In this document: positions 9,044-17,800 of the stretch, one piece after another
How the letters are laid out: every line of letters starts with the position of its first letter
Position numbering within the stretch: the first letter of the stretch is position 1
NCBI RefSeq assembly: GCF_029266855.1
Contig: NZ_JAQSWB010000002.1
Span: 62,001 to 126,000, forward strand
Reading direction: 5' to 3'
DNA: 64,000 nucleotides
DNA from: Fluviicola sp.
Lineage (GTDB): Bacteria; Bacteroidota; Bacteroidia; Flavobacteriales_D; Crocinitomicaceae
Program-made: the position numbers and the translations under genes
The notes under the pieces: generated by a model
Told to the model about the DNA's origin: nothing
The model's input: the letters and a program-made list of their open reading frames with translations, nothing else
Databases searched by the model: none

Positions 9044-9778
9044 TTACACATACAATTTCTGGCAGTTCGCACAGACGAAACTGCGGCGTTTTTTGACACC
9101 CGTAATTTTTCTGACGATCGGCAGGTTACAGCGCAAACACCAATTCTTGGTATGTGCCAGCCAGTGTTTTTTCAATTCGTATTGTTTTTTCCATTCCAGG
9201 AATTGGAAGCTGTAGATCCGGGCTTCTTCAATAAGCTTGTTCAGTTTTGCAGCTGGCAATTTCCCCACCAGTGATTCCGGATGGACTTTTATGCGGTAGA
9301 GGACCTCGTTCTTGATAATGTTCCCGACCCCTGCAAAAATATCCTGTTCCAGCAAGGCATCGCAAACCAGCATGTTTGGACGTTCTTTGAGCTTTGTTTT
9401 CGCTTTTCCGGGATCCCAGGCATCATTCATTACATCGACACTCCAGTCGTAATGAGAATCCAGGTCGTCTTCCAGGAATTTCACCGAACAGGAATAAAAA
9501 TTCAGTTCACCGTTCTCAAAAGTAAAGGACAAACGCGCCGCTGCGTCCGGTTTCTTTTCATCGATCCGGTAACTGCCGAACAGCAGGAAATGGATCCGGA
9601 GGGTGAAGCCGGTGAAGCAGACCAGGAAATGTTTTCCCCAGCTTGCAAATGCGAGAACCTTTTGTCCTTCCAGGCGGGACTGATCAATTTTGCTGTTGCC
9701 GCTCACTTCCAGGATCTTTCTTCCCGAGAATTTCAGGGCTTCTTCTTTTAAAATAACGATAGACGGACCTTCGGGCAT
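9044..9778 (-). CDS. Fpg/Nei-family DNA glycosylase/AP lyase (endonuclease VIII-like)
   Basis: The protein begins MPEGPS: Pro2 is the catalytic nucleophile after Met removal and Glu3 the general acid. Lys49 in SWGKHF matches the conserved beta-hairpin lysine. A helix-two-turn-helix with GVGNIIKNEVLY follows near the middle, and a C-terminal zinc finger has Cys at 214, 217, 236 and 239 with Arg before the last pair. The MPEGP start favours Nei over Fpg (MPELP). The enzyme removes oxidised bases and nicks the abasic site. It is transcribed away from the catalase terminator and seems monocistronic. Confidence 0.92.
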   Translation of the reverse strand: MPEGPSIVILKEEALKFSGRKILEVSGNSKIDQSRLEGQKVLAFASWGKHFLVCFTGFTLRIHFLLFGSYRIDEKKPDAAARLSFTFENGELNFYSCSVKFLEDDLDSHYDWSVDVMNDAWDPGKAKTKLKERPNMLVCDALLEQDIFAGVGNIIKNEVLYRIKVHPESLVGKLPAAKLNKLIEEARIYSFQFLEWKKQYELKKHWLAHTKNWCLRCNLPIVRKITGVKKRRSFVCANCQKLYV

Positions 9779-9796
9779 AGTGCTTTGTTTCGTGAG

Positions 9797-9841
9797 AAAA
9801 AAACTGCCGATGCAGTCTCAATTGTCAGTGCATCAGCAGTT
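9797..9841 (-). terminator. Terminator of the catalase gene
   Basis: Read on the minus strand, a 13-bp stem with one mismatch (AACTGCTGATGCA side at 9829-9841, partner 9802-9814) is followed by a run of seven T. It lies 55 bp past the stop of the catalase gene. Confidence 0.8.
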
Positions 9842-9895
9842 CGATTATTGAAAGAGTATTAATCACACGGAAGATCTGCGCGATCCTTTCTGCGA

Positions 9896-10867
9896 TTATT
9901 TACCACCAGACTTTTTCTTTTTGGATGCTTTATCCGGGTCGATATCCCAGTTGTATTCCCCATTTTTAGGCAAAGTAGCCAAATCAACCTCCGCTTTGCG
10001 TTCTGCACTTAAAGCCTTATTGGTTTCTTGCACGGATTTTTCTGTCCGGTTAGTTCCTGAAGCTTTCTCATTCAGCAGACTTTCCGTATCTCTGATGTGT
10101 TGCACCGGTTCTTCAACAACTTGCCATTCTTCACCCATTTCCGGACTTTTCCCTTCGTTCCATGGACCGGAAAAACTTCCTTCCGACATATTGAAGTATT
10201 TGTTGCTAAATTTGGGATCGCTTTGCAAAATACCCGGAGGGAAGTTCGGTTGAATACTTTCCAGTGCTGCCTGGAACATCTGCAGATGAGCCACTTCACG
10301 TGTCATTAAAAAACGCAGGGTTTCTTTCACATACACATCATCCGTAAATTTCATGAGGTTCTCGTAAACGAGTTTGGCAGTTGCTTCTGCTGCAATATTC
10401 ACGCGCATATCCACCGTTGGATCGCCCATTCCCATTATGTAGGTTGCTGACCATGGATTCCCGTTGCTGTCGGTCAGAGTTGGTGTTCCTCCGCTCACCA
10501 GGAAGAAATGCGGATCTACCAATGCATCGTGAATATAGGTTTCTTTAGCAGCTGTTCCGTCCAGCAATTTATTCAGATCAGACTCGTCCGCTGCATTTTT
10601 TAATTCGCCATTCACACCGGTAAGCAACATCTGAATAGTTGCCCCGACAATCTCCAGGTGACTGAACTCTTCCGTGGCAATATCCATCAGCATATCATAC
10701 TTATCCGGATAGGGTTTCCTGCAGCCAAAGGCCTGTACAAAATACTGCATGGCCGCTTTGAGTTCTCCATTGGGTCCGCCGAACTGTTCCAATAACAAGC
10801 GGGCAAAACGCGGATCCGGTTTCGAAACCCGTGCTTTAAACTGTAATTCTTTTACGTGATGAAACAT
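9896..10867 (-). CDS. Manganese (non-haem) catalase
   Basis: The four-helix ferritin-like core has the dimanganese ligands in the family order: Glu35 (GPNGELKAAM), Glu67 and His70 (ATEEFSHLEI), Glu161 (NIAAEATAK) and His194 (TREVAHLQMF). The length of 323 residues includes a Lys-rich C-terminal tail typical of bacterial members. It converts hydrogen peroxide to water and oxygen in the cytosol without haem. It stands alone, with its own terminator downstream and a 440-bp gap upstream that should hold its promoter. Confidence 0.95.
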   Translation of the reverse strand: MFHHVKELQFKARVSKPDPRFARLLLEQFGGPNGELKAAMQYFVQAFGCRKPYPDKYDMLMDIATEEFSHLEIVGATIQMLLTGVNGELKNAADESDLNKLLDGTAAKETYIHDALVDPHFFLVSGGTPTLTDSNGNPWSATYIMGMGDPTVDMRVNIAAEATAKLVYENLMKFTDDVYVKETLRFLMTREVAHLQMFQAALESIQPNFPPGILQSDPKFSNKYFNMSEGSFSGPWNEGKSPEMGEEWQVVEEPVQHIRDTESLLNEKASGTNRTEKSVQETNKALSAERKAEVDLATLPKNGEYNWDIDPDKASKKKKSGGK

Positions 10868-11309
10868 AAGATTTATTTTTAGTAATGAATATTGACTATC
10901 GGAAGCCGCACTGCAAATACTGTGGCCTTTCTCAAATTTGACGAGAACCTGCCGGGAATGTGTTATATACCTTCCCTGAAAATTTGCAGGATTTACAGGT
11001 TGTGTCGTAGGTTAATATTGGGGTTTATACCAAATTTTAATAATATAGCTTACTATGGCAAATACTCAATATAGATCACGTACTGATCAAGTATGGATCA
11101 AGTATGGATATAGTATGAAGGATGTATGCGAGTGTGAAGGATTTAACAAGAGTCCGTCGCGGCAGAAAAACTGAAGTTCCATCTTACGTTCTCGATCCGA
11201 AGCGATCAGTTTGCGAATACTCTTCATGCCTGATTTCGCATGCAAAACGCCATTACTTTCCTGTCGGTTTGAACTTTTTTGTATCTTTAAATAGGAAAGA
11301 TTATCAGAT
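10868..11309. other. Intergenic gap with a decayed repeat element
   Basis: This 442-bp gap lies between the divergent catalase and NTF2-like genes. I see no convincing coding frame. Its central part (11074 to about 11205) belongs to the dispersed repeat family listed separately. The outer parts should carry the two divergent promoters. A TATCTTTA at 11282-11289 is a weak -7 candidate for the rightward operon. Confidence 0.5.
11074..11205 (+). repeat. Dispersed repeat: 11-bp tandem units plus degenerate palindrome
   Basis: Five 11-bp units fill 11074-11128 (GATCAAGTATG twice in perfect copy, flanked by diverged units). AAGAGTCCGTCGCGGCAGA follows, with TCCGTCGCGGCAGA at 11153-11166, a mutated form of the 14-bp palindrome. 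Beyond that, ACTGAAGTTCC and CCGAAGCGATCA match the minus strand of the 55.7-55.97 kb copies in the same order. It is an older, decayed copy of that element. Confidence 0.7.
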
Positions 11310-11669
11310 ATGACACCCAAAGAAGTTTTAGAGAAATGGATTCTCTTGTTCAACCAGGCAGATGCTGAGCAACTGGCTGAATTGTATGCTGAAAATGCAG
11401 TTAACCACCAGGTGGCTAATGAACCGGTGATCGGGAAGGAAGCTATCAGGGAGATGTTTGTCCGGGAATTCACGCATGCCGAAATGGTTTGTATCCCGGA
11501 AAATATTTTTGAAGACGGGGAGTGGGCGATCATGGAATGGGTTGATCCGAAGGAAATGCGCGGCTGTGGTTTTTTCCATGTTATTGACGATAAAATTGTC
11601 TTTCAGCGTGGATACTGGGATAAGCTGTCCTTTCATAAATTATATGATATTCCTTTAAGTATTCATTAA
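11310..11669 (+). CDS. SnoaL/NTF2-like protein
   Basis: The 119-residue protein has the NTF2-like layout: an N-terminal helix (PKEVLEKWILLFNQADAEQLAELYAENAVNH), the GKEAIREMF helix and four C-terminal strands ending GYWDKLSFHKLYDIP. The H-x-V pattern after YAENAV and the paired acids in the sheet line a pocket in this fold, but no specific substrate can be read. It leads a rightward operon with a Crp-like regulator 16 bp downstream. Confidence 0.8.
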   Translation: MTPKEVLEKWILLFNQADAEQLAELYAENAVNHQVANEPVIGKEAIREMFVREFTHAEMVCIPENIFEDGEWAIMEWVDPKEMRGCGFFHVIDDKIVFQRGYWDKLSFHKLYDIPLSIH

Positions 11670-11685
11670 CACTCTCCCGGATAGG

Positions 11686-12219
11686 ATGAAACCTGCAGAC
11701 CTGATCGAACTGATCAAAGCAAATAAACTGGTAGAAAAGGAAATCACCGTTGAACGCAATGGGTTTCTGAAAACAGCCGGAAGTACCGATACCAACATTT
11801 ATTTCATAGAAGAAGGGAGCTTACGGGTATTTGTGAGGGATCAACTCGAAGAACGGACCATCCGATTTGGTTATCAGTACAATATTTTGGTTTCTCTTGA
11901 TTCGTTCTTAACCGGAAAACCTTCGGAATTCGTGATCCAGGCGATCAAAAGAACGCGTGTGAAGGTCATCCCGAAAAAAGGCTTCATGGATTTTATATCC
12001 CGGGATGAAAATCATTTGAAATTGTGGATTAAGATCCTTGAAGACCTGGTGATTCAACAAATTGAACGTGAAAAGGATCTCCTGACAGCTTCTCCCAAAG
12101 AACGTTTCGAACGCGTATTGAAGCGAAGTCCGGCCTTGTTCCAGGAAATTCCTAACAGGCATATTGCAAATTACCTGAGAATGACTCCGGAAACACTTTC
12201 CCGCTTAAAAAAGTCTTGA
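11686..12219 (+). CDS. Crp/Fnr-family transcriptional regulator
   Basis: Residues 1-110 form a cyclic-nucleotide-binding-type barrel (TNIYFIEEGSLRVFV, then ILVSLDSFLTGKPS), followed by a long dimerisation helix. The C-terminal winged helix-turn-helix is short (SPKERFERVL, then IPNRHIANYLRMTPETLSRLKK). The phosphate-binding Arg of true CRP is not evident, as in most Bacteroidota members, so the effector is unknown. The gene overlaps the next open frame at its stop and probably regulates its own operon. Confidence 0.88.
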   Translation: MKPADLIELIKANKLVEKEITVERNGFLKTAGSTDTNIYFIEEGSLRVFVRDQLEERTIRFGYQYNILVSLDSFLTGKPSEFVIQAIKRTRVKVIPKKGFMDFISRDENHLKLWIKILEDLVIQQIEREKDLLTASPKERFERVLKRSPALFQEIPNRHIANYLRMTPETLSRLKKS

Positions 12220-12275
12220 TTTCAATCAATGTTTTTTGGCCTATGTTTCAGGACCTTTGTCAAAAAAAAAAGATC

Positions 12276-12851
12276 ATGAAAATACAGACGGAAGTACTCC
12301 TGGTTGATTTGACAAACAGAACAAAACAACTGATCCGGGAAGCCGAAGCCTTCAAAGACCTGGCGGAACAGACCCTCAATTATAAACAGGATCCGGAGAG
12401 TTGGAGTGTGCTGGAATGCCTTGAGCATTTGAATTTATACGGACGTTTTTATCTTCCTGAAATTGCAAAACGGATTTCAGAACAATCTTCGTCATCCTCC
12501 CTCTCAATCCCCCTCCAAAGGGGGAAGAATGAGTCCGTGTTCAAAAGTGGCTGGCTGGGGAATTATTTTGCAAACAGCATGCTTCCTAAGGAAAAACTGA
12601 ATAAGATGAAGACTTTTAAGAATATGAATCCACTGAATAGTAAACTGGATAAACAAGTAATAGAGGAATTCATCGGTCAGCAGAACGAAATGCTTCGCTT
12701 ATTGGAGGAAGCCCGCAAAGTTAACCTGAATAAAACGAAAACAGCGATCAGTATTTCAAAGCTTATCAAATTGAAATTGGGAGATACCTTCCGTTTTGTG
12801 ATCTATCACAACCAACGGCATATGGTTCAGGCACTAAGAATAAAAAAATGA
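12276..12851 (+). CDS. DinB-like four-helix protein
   Basis: The start at 12276 was preferred because the longer frame from 12216 adds 20 residues overlapping the regulator gene and resembling no domain. The product (191 residues) has the DinB_2 layout: SWSVLECLEHLNLYGRFY near residue 40 with the first metal-type His, a middle helix, and FRFVIYHNQRHMVQALR at the end with His pairs. FKSGWLGNYFANSMLPK is a recurring stretch in this subfamily. The linker at about residues 70-90 includes Ser-rich sequence encoded by a hairpin-like insert (12508-12525). Function is unknown; some relatives are thiol-dependent transferases. Confidence 0.75.
   Translation: MKIQTEVLLVDLTNRTKQLIREAEAFKDLAEQTLNYKQDPESWSVLECLEHLNLYGRFYLPEIAKRISEQSSSSSLSIPLQRGKNESVFKSGWLGNYFANSMLPKEKLNKMKTFKNMNPLNSKLDKQVIEEFIGQQNEMLRLLEEARKVNLNKTKTAISISKLIKLKLGDTFRFVIYHNQRHMVQALRIKK
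12508..12525. repeat. GC-rich inverted repeat inside the DinB-like gene
   Basis: TCCCCC and GGGGGA flank a 6-nt spacer within the coding frame. The surrounding codons give a run of Ser, Leu and Pro between two conserved helices. CCCCCTCCAAAGGGGG-type hairpins are common between genes in Bacteroidota (recalled, not checked), so this may be an in-frame insertion of such a repeat. Confidence 0.5.
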
Positions 12852-12917
12852 AAATGTAAAATTGATAAGGATTGGAACGGAATTTAAAATCTTTTCAATT
12901 CTTTATTTTACATTTTC
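12850..12917. terminator. AT-rich inverted repeat between convergent genes
   Basis: A 13-bp perfect inverted repeat (GAAAATGTAAAAT at 12850-12862 and its complement at 12905-12917) spans the gap between the DinB-like gene and csaA. The low GC content and 42-nt loop make it a weak terminator candidate for both strands. Confidence 0.4.
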
Positions 12918-12919
12918 AA

Positions 12920-13267
12920 TTACCCAATTCGTGTTCCGTTTTTCACCGGTCGTTCCGGCTGGAGTAAAGTAACTTCTTTGTTCTCGCCAATTCCACCCAG
13001 GATCAGGCATTCGCTCATCATATTGGCAATTTGTTTGGGAGGAAAGTTGATAACGGCAACGACCTGTTTCCCGATAAGTTCTTCCGGCTGATACAGATCG
13101 GTTACCTGTGCGGAAGTTTTCCGGGTGCCGAATTCCCCGAAATCAATGGTGATCTTATATGCAGGATTCCGGACTTCCGGGAATGGTTCTGCGAAAATAA
13201 CTGTTCCGACTCGCATTTCGACTCGCATGAATTCGTCCCAGTTAAGGGTCTTGTCTGTTTTCTCCAT
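12920..13267 (-). CDS. csaA: CsaA-type tRNA-binding protein / export chaperone
   Basis: The start at 13267 gives the usual 110-115 residues (MEKTDKTLNWDEF...); the longer frame from 13300 adds 11 unrelated residues. The EMAP/Trbp111 OB fold is complete: VEMRVGTVIFAEPFPEVRNPAYKI, then IDFGE, QVTDLY, GKQVVAVINFPPKQI and MSECLILGG. CsaA dimers bind tRNA and, in Bacillus, preproteins. It reads convergently towards the DinB-like gene. Confidence 0.93.
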   Translation of the reverse strand: MEKTDKTLNWDEFMRVEMRVGTVIFAEPFPEVRNPAYKITIDFGEFGTRKTSAQVTDLYQPEELIGKQVVAVINFPPKQIANMMSECLILGGIGENKEVTLLQPERPVKNGTRIG

Positions 13268-13374
13268 GTTTAAAATCAATTGACCCAAAGTTAAGGACAA
13301 AGGTCAACTCTCTAAACAGATTCCGGCATTTCCTTCTGAATTTATAATTGTGCAAAGGAATACTAGTTCGTTTT

Positions 13375-13776
13375 TTAAATTTTTATAAACCTGGATTTAC
13401 ACTGCTCCCAGCAACCATGCCCGATAATTAGTGTATAGCCAATTAGTTTATACTCGATTCCATCGCAATTGGTGACAGTAATTGTTTTGTTTGAATGAGA
13501 ATAAGTTCCGGAGGATGGAGATAAGGCATCTGTTTCGGGAATACATAGATTTCCATTGGAAGTGATGGTGCCGTCCGAATGAAAAGTAACCGTTTTTTCA
13601 CTTGTAACCGTTTGGAATTCTCCATCATCACCCGGAGAATAATAATACAGACCGGTCAATTTATAAGTGCCCATCAACATGCCGCTATTCGGTGTGTTTT
13701 CTTTTTCCTTTTTACAGGCAGGGAGCAAACCGATCCCAAGAAGAGCTAAAAGTAAAAATGCTGTTTTCATACTCAT
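13375..13776 (-). CDS. Small lipocalin-like lipoprotein
   Basis: The lipobox LLPAC places the lipidated Cys near residue 21, followed by KKEKEN. The mature part reads GTYKLTGLYYY, a strand ladder (TVTSEKTVTFHSDGTITSNG), Gly-Thr-Tyr turns, and four Cys in the last 70 residues (NLCIP, TNCDG, GHGCWEQC) that may form disulphides. This matches the lipocalin-like domain seen in many Bacteroidota lipoproteins. A start at 13770 (MKTAF) is equally possible. Ligand unknown. Confidence 0.6.
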   Translation of the reverse strand: MSMKTAFLLLALLGIGLLPACKKEKENTPNSGMLMGTYKLTGLYYYSPGDDGEFQTVTSEKTVTFHSDGTITSNGNLCIPETDALSPSSGTYSHSNKTITVTNCDGIEYKLIGYTLIIGHGCWEQCKSRFIKI

Positions 13777-13903
13777 TCAATTAAGCAGGTGATTCATCGA
13801 ATATAGGTTCTTTGTAATGATTCCTGCGAGTGAAAGGTATAAAGCAATAAATCTGCTGATTGATTGGTGTTTAAAATTGATTCTGATATGAAATACCCAG
13901 ACA

Positions 13904-13992
13904 CATTCTCCCATGATCACGCAGCTTGGTTCTGTTCATTTGGAACCGCTCAATTCCGGTTTTCTGTCCTCTGTACAAAATTGATGTATTGA
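13904..13992 (-). pseudogene. Degraded fragment duplicating part of the tricorn-protease gene
   Basis: About 88 bp here match the tricorn-type protease gene at 15140-15232 in the same orientation, from CCATGATCAC through CAGCTTGGTT, CATTTGGAACCG, CTCAATTCCG and TTTTCTGTCCTCT to GTACAAAATTGATGTATTG. By eye the match is roughly 85-90 percent, with two 2-base deletions that break the frame. The matched stretch encodes the protein region just ahead of the catalytic Ser loop. No other part of the gene is recognisable nearby. Confidence 0.8.
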
Positions 13993-14109
13993 AAACTCAA
14001 CTGTTAGTAAATCCTAAATTCGGTCCGGAGCTCGTTAAATTAAGCCAAAATATTCCAGTCGATTTCTTTTGACATCTTAAGTTTGAGACCTATCATTTAA
14101 ATTATATCT

Positions 14110-14769
14110 ATGGAATTGCCTAAATTGTTTCAAGTCATCGGTGCGTCCGGTGCAATTTTTCTTACGAGTTTCGGAACATTTGCCCAAATTGAAAATCCAC
14201 CATCGGTAAAAGGTCGGTGGGGAGTGAGTGCCGGATTAACAATGGACCGATATAAAACAGATGTTTCTGTGTATCGTGGAAATAAGACCATGGGTTTACT
14301 GCCTATGCTGACTTACACCCATGGAAAAAACCAATTTGAACTGGGGCCACAGTTTTCACTTTTAAAATCAGGTCATATGGATATTCACCGATATTTTGGA
14401 GTGAATCTCAATTACAAACGTTATTTCAATGGATTTGGAAACCGCTTTGTACCGTATTTATATAGTGGAATCGGGTTTTCAACCACTAGTTCTAATACGG
14501 TACAGGATAACGGGAGTGGAGTGATTACTTCAAGATACCCTTATAACTACAAACAAGTGGGGGTTAACCTTAGTATTGGTTACGGATTGGAATGGCAGAT
14601 CGGGAAAGGATTTTATATAGGGTCATCTGTTAGTTTCAACCCAGGTATTTATTCCGTTCGGAAATCTGATTTTATGTCTGACATAGACTGGATTAATAAG
14701 AGTAGCGGAACCTTTGGAAGACTTGATTTCAATGTTAATATGCAATTGGGATACCGTTTTGGGAAATAG
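14110..14769 (+). CDS. Outer-membrane beta-barrel protein
   Basis: The signal peptide is cleaved near TFAQIE (residue 26). About eight amphipathic strands follow (GRWGVSAGLTMDRY, FELGPQFSLLKSG, FGVNLNYKRYFN, FVPYLYSGIGFST, VGVNLSIGYGLEWQI), and the chain ends LGYRFGK. This is the small OmpA/OmpW-type barrel layout common in the phylum. No enzymatic motif is seen. It is followed by a strong terminator shared with the convergent protease gene. Confidence 0.65.
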   Translation: MELPKLFQVIGASGAIFLTSFGTFAQIENPPSVKGRWGVSAGLTMDRYKTDVSVYRGNKTMGLLPMLTYTHGKNQFELGPQFSLLKSGHMDIHRYFGVNLNYKRYFNGFGNRFVPYLYSGIGFSTTSSNTVQDNGSGVITSRYPYNYKQVGVNLSIGYGLEWQIGKGFYIGSSVSFNPGIYSVRKSDFMSDIDWINKSSGTFGRLDFNVNMQLGYRFGK

Positions 14770-14796
14770 TTTTAGTGAAGTTGTTGAGACATAAAA

Positions 14797-14837
14797 AAAT
14801 CCCCGGTCACTGAGCGTAGTCGAAGTGCCGGGGATTT
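14797..14837. terminator. Bidirectional terminator with a Bacteroidota loop motif
   Basis: AAATCCCCGG pairs with CCGGGGATTT. The loop holds CACTGAGCGTAGTCGAAGTG, a sequence I recall from many Flavobacteriia terminators. It separates the convergent barrel and protease genes and has A/T tracts on both sides. Confidence 0.85.
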
Positions 14838-14851
14838 CTATTTTGATCGGT

Positions 14852-17800
14852 TTATCTTCCTAATAATACATCAACCGCTTTTTTCAATTGTGCGTCTTCG
14901 CCTTTCAACATGGTGTTGTAGTCGTTGGCTACCTTGAAATCCGGCTCACATTGGTTGTTCTCGTAATATTTTCCGTCCATGGTCATTACGCCCACTTGTG
15001 GAATTCCGAATACCAGGGAGTTGTCCTGCAGGTTTTCCCACCAAACGGCTGTTCCTGTTCCGGGAACAGGCATTCCGATTAGTTTTCCAATGTTCAGTGT
15101 TTTGTAAACAACCGGGAACATGTGTGCGTCGGAATAATTTCCTTCTCCCATGATCACACAGCTTGGTTTGGTCCATTTGGAACCGGGCTCAATTCCGATT
15201 TTCTGTCCTCTTGGTACAAAATTGATGTATTGTTTTCCAGACAGGAAGGTCGCCAGGTCGTCATGCAGCCAGCCGCCGCCATTAAACCGGGTATCTACGA
15301 TCAAGGCTTCTTTATTGATGTATTTACCCATTACTTGGTTGTAGAACTCACGGTAGCTGTGATCATCCATCCCACGGACATGCATGTAGCCCAGTTTTCC
15401 GCCGGATAACTTTTCAGTCATTGCCTGCATGCGTTTAATCCAGCGCTGATAAAGTAATTCACTTTGCGCTCCTGCAGAGATTGGTTTGATGATCTCTTCC
15501 CAGCGCTTTCCGCTTGCAGGATCAAAGATTGAAAGCAAAACCGTCTTACCTGATTTCCGGTTTAAAAGCGAATAGTAATTCAGATCGGGTTTGATCTCTA
15601 CACCGTCAATTTTTTCAATAATCGCTCCGGCTTTTACTTTTGTTTCGGAACTTACTAAAGGTCCTTTATCCAATACCTCGGCAATTTTGATTCCTGTTCC
15701 TGTAAAACTTTCATCTGCAATGATGCCAAGCTGAGCTGTTTCATCTGCATTTTCACGAGGCGGATAGTAACGGCATCCGGTGTGTGATGCATTTAACTCA
15801 CCCAATAATTCACTGCACATTTCAGCGAAATCATAATTGTTGTTGATATGCGGAAGGAAGCGGGAGTAAGTTGTTTTGTAATAATTCCAGTCGGTTTTCT
15901 GCAAATCTTCCACATAGAATTTTGTTTTCACTTGTCTCCACATATGCTCAAAAAGGTAAGCGCGCTCTGCATAACTGTCCTGTGTGCGCTCTGCTCTGAA
16001 CGGAATGTCTTTGCGTTCTCCCTTTTCCAGGTCCAGGCGGGTTAATTTTCCTTCGATAACGGCATAGATGTTTTTACCTTCCTTATCCATCGATGTGCTC
16101 CAGACGCCACCTGCCTTTAGCGGAATGAGCATCTTTGTTTCACGATCTTTGAAGTTGCGTACATACAAGTTGGTCCCATCCTCATTCGGAGTCAGGTAGT
16201 ATAATTTTTCTCCTTTTGGATCCAGGAATGCATCCTGCAGGAACGAAGAGTTCTCTGTCAAACGCACCTGGCGGTCCATTAATCCGTCCAGATCAATTTT
16301 CAGGGGTTCTGCTTTTTTGCTGGAATCTGCTTTCTCACCTTTTCCTTTTTTCGCAGGTTCAGCTTCTTTGGATTTCTCTTTTTCCTTATCGTTTTTCTCT
16401 TTTTGTTCTTTCCAAAGTTCGTAATCAGCCTTTTTCATTTTGAAAAGGTCATAAGCATTCTGATCCAGGAAGATGGCGTATGCATCCTGTTGTGAACCAT
16501 GACTGGCTACATTTTTCATTCCATCCCTGTTCGAGAACCATAAGACTGCTTTTCCATCCATCTGGAACTTTGGTCCGCCGTTTGAGAATCCATTCTGAGT
16601 CAGTTCCAGCATCGGTTTGCTGCCGGTCACATCTACCAGTCCGATCTGTTCGTGCCAATTTCCATCCTGTAGGAAAGAGACCAAAATGTATTTACTGTCG
16701 GGTGCCCAGTTAAAAGTTTGGTCCCCGTCACTGTATGAATAGTTTTTTGTTGAAGGCAGAACATTGCGGATCTTCTTGCTGGCGAGATTATAAACACTCA
16801 CTGCAGTTCTGTTTTCAAGGAAAGCGATCTCCTTACCATCCGGAGAATATTGCGGTTGGAAAGATTCGTTTTCAGTTACGATCAGTGCTTCTTCTTTTAA
16901 AAGAGTGGAGGCATAGAAGTAGCTGTCTTCTTTCCGGATCATGCTCGTTTGATAAATTCCCCAGATCTTGTTTCTTTCGGAAGCATATAAAACAGCTTTA
17001 CCATCGGGTGAGAAACTGATGTTTCGCTCTTCTTCCGGTGTATTGGTAATTTGCTTGGTAACTCCATTTTCCAGTGAAACAGCAAAAACATCCCCGTGAT
17101 TGGTAAAGACAACTTCCTTTCCGTTGGGAGAAACGGCAATTTCCGAAGCGCTCCCGGTTTCTACTTTGTTTTTAGTATCTGCATTCCGGTCCTCAGCATT
17201 GATTTGAATACTGATCTTTTCAGGGTTCTGACCTTCTTTTTGAGTGTAAATCTCCCCGTCATAACCATAACAAAGCGTATTGTTTTCGGAAACCGAAAGA
17301 AAACGCACGGGATTTTTATCAAATTTGGAAACCTGGGTCGCTGAGCCTGGTGAACTAGGATTCATTTTCCAAACATTATAAGAACCGCTTTTCTCACTTA
17401 AATAATAGATACTGCTTTCGTCGTTCGTCCAAACCGGGTTTCGGTCCTCGCCTTCAAAATCTGTCAGTTTCGTGAATTTATCACCGCTCTTTTCATACAT
17501 CCAGACATCGCGTGTTACAGATGACTGATGGTGTTTTCTCCAGTTATCCTCGTATCCTTTTTTATCGTGGAAGATCATTTTGGTTCCTGCTTTGTTCCAA
17601 TGAATGTTCTCAGCAGTAATTGAAAGTTCCTGTTTTTCACGACCACCTTCGACTCCTATAGAATAGATCTCTCCCAAAGCGCCGTATGGAAATTGTGACA
17701 TAGCTGCATTGTCAATACGCGCAGCAATGAATACAACCCGTTTTCCGTCCGGGGAAACACATTGAGGATAATCATTGCTGGAATGGAGTGTCAGTCTTTT

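Noticed and set aside
11853-12162. Large minus-strand frames inside the Crp-like gene
   Set aside because: They are shadows of a well-supported plus-strand gene.
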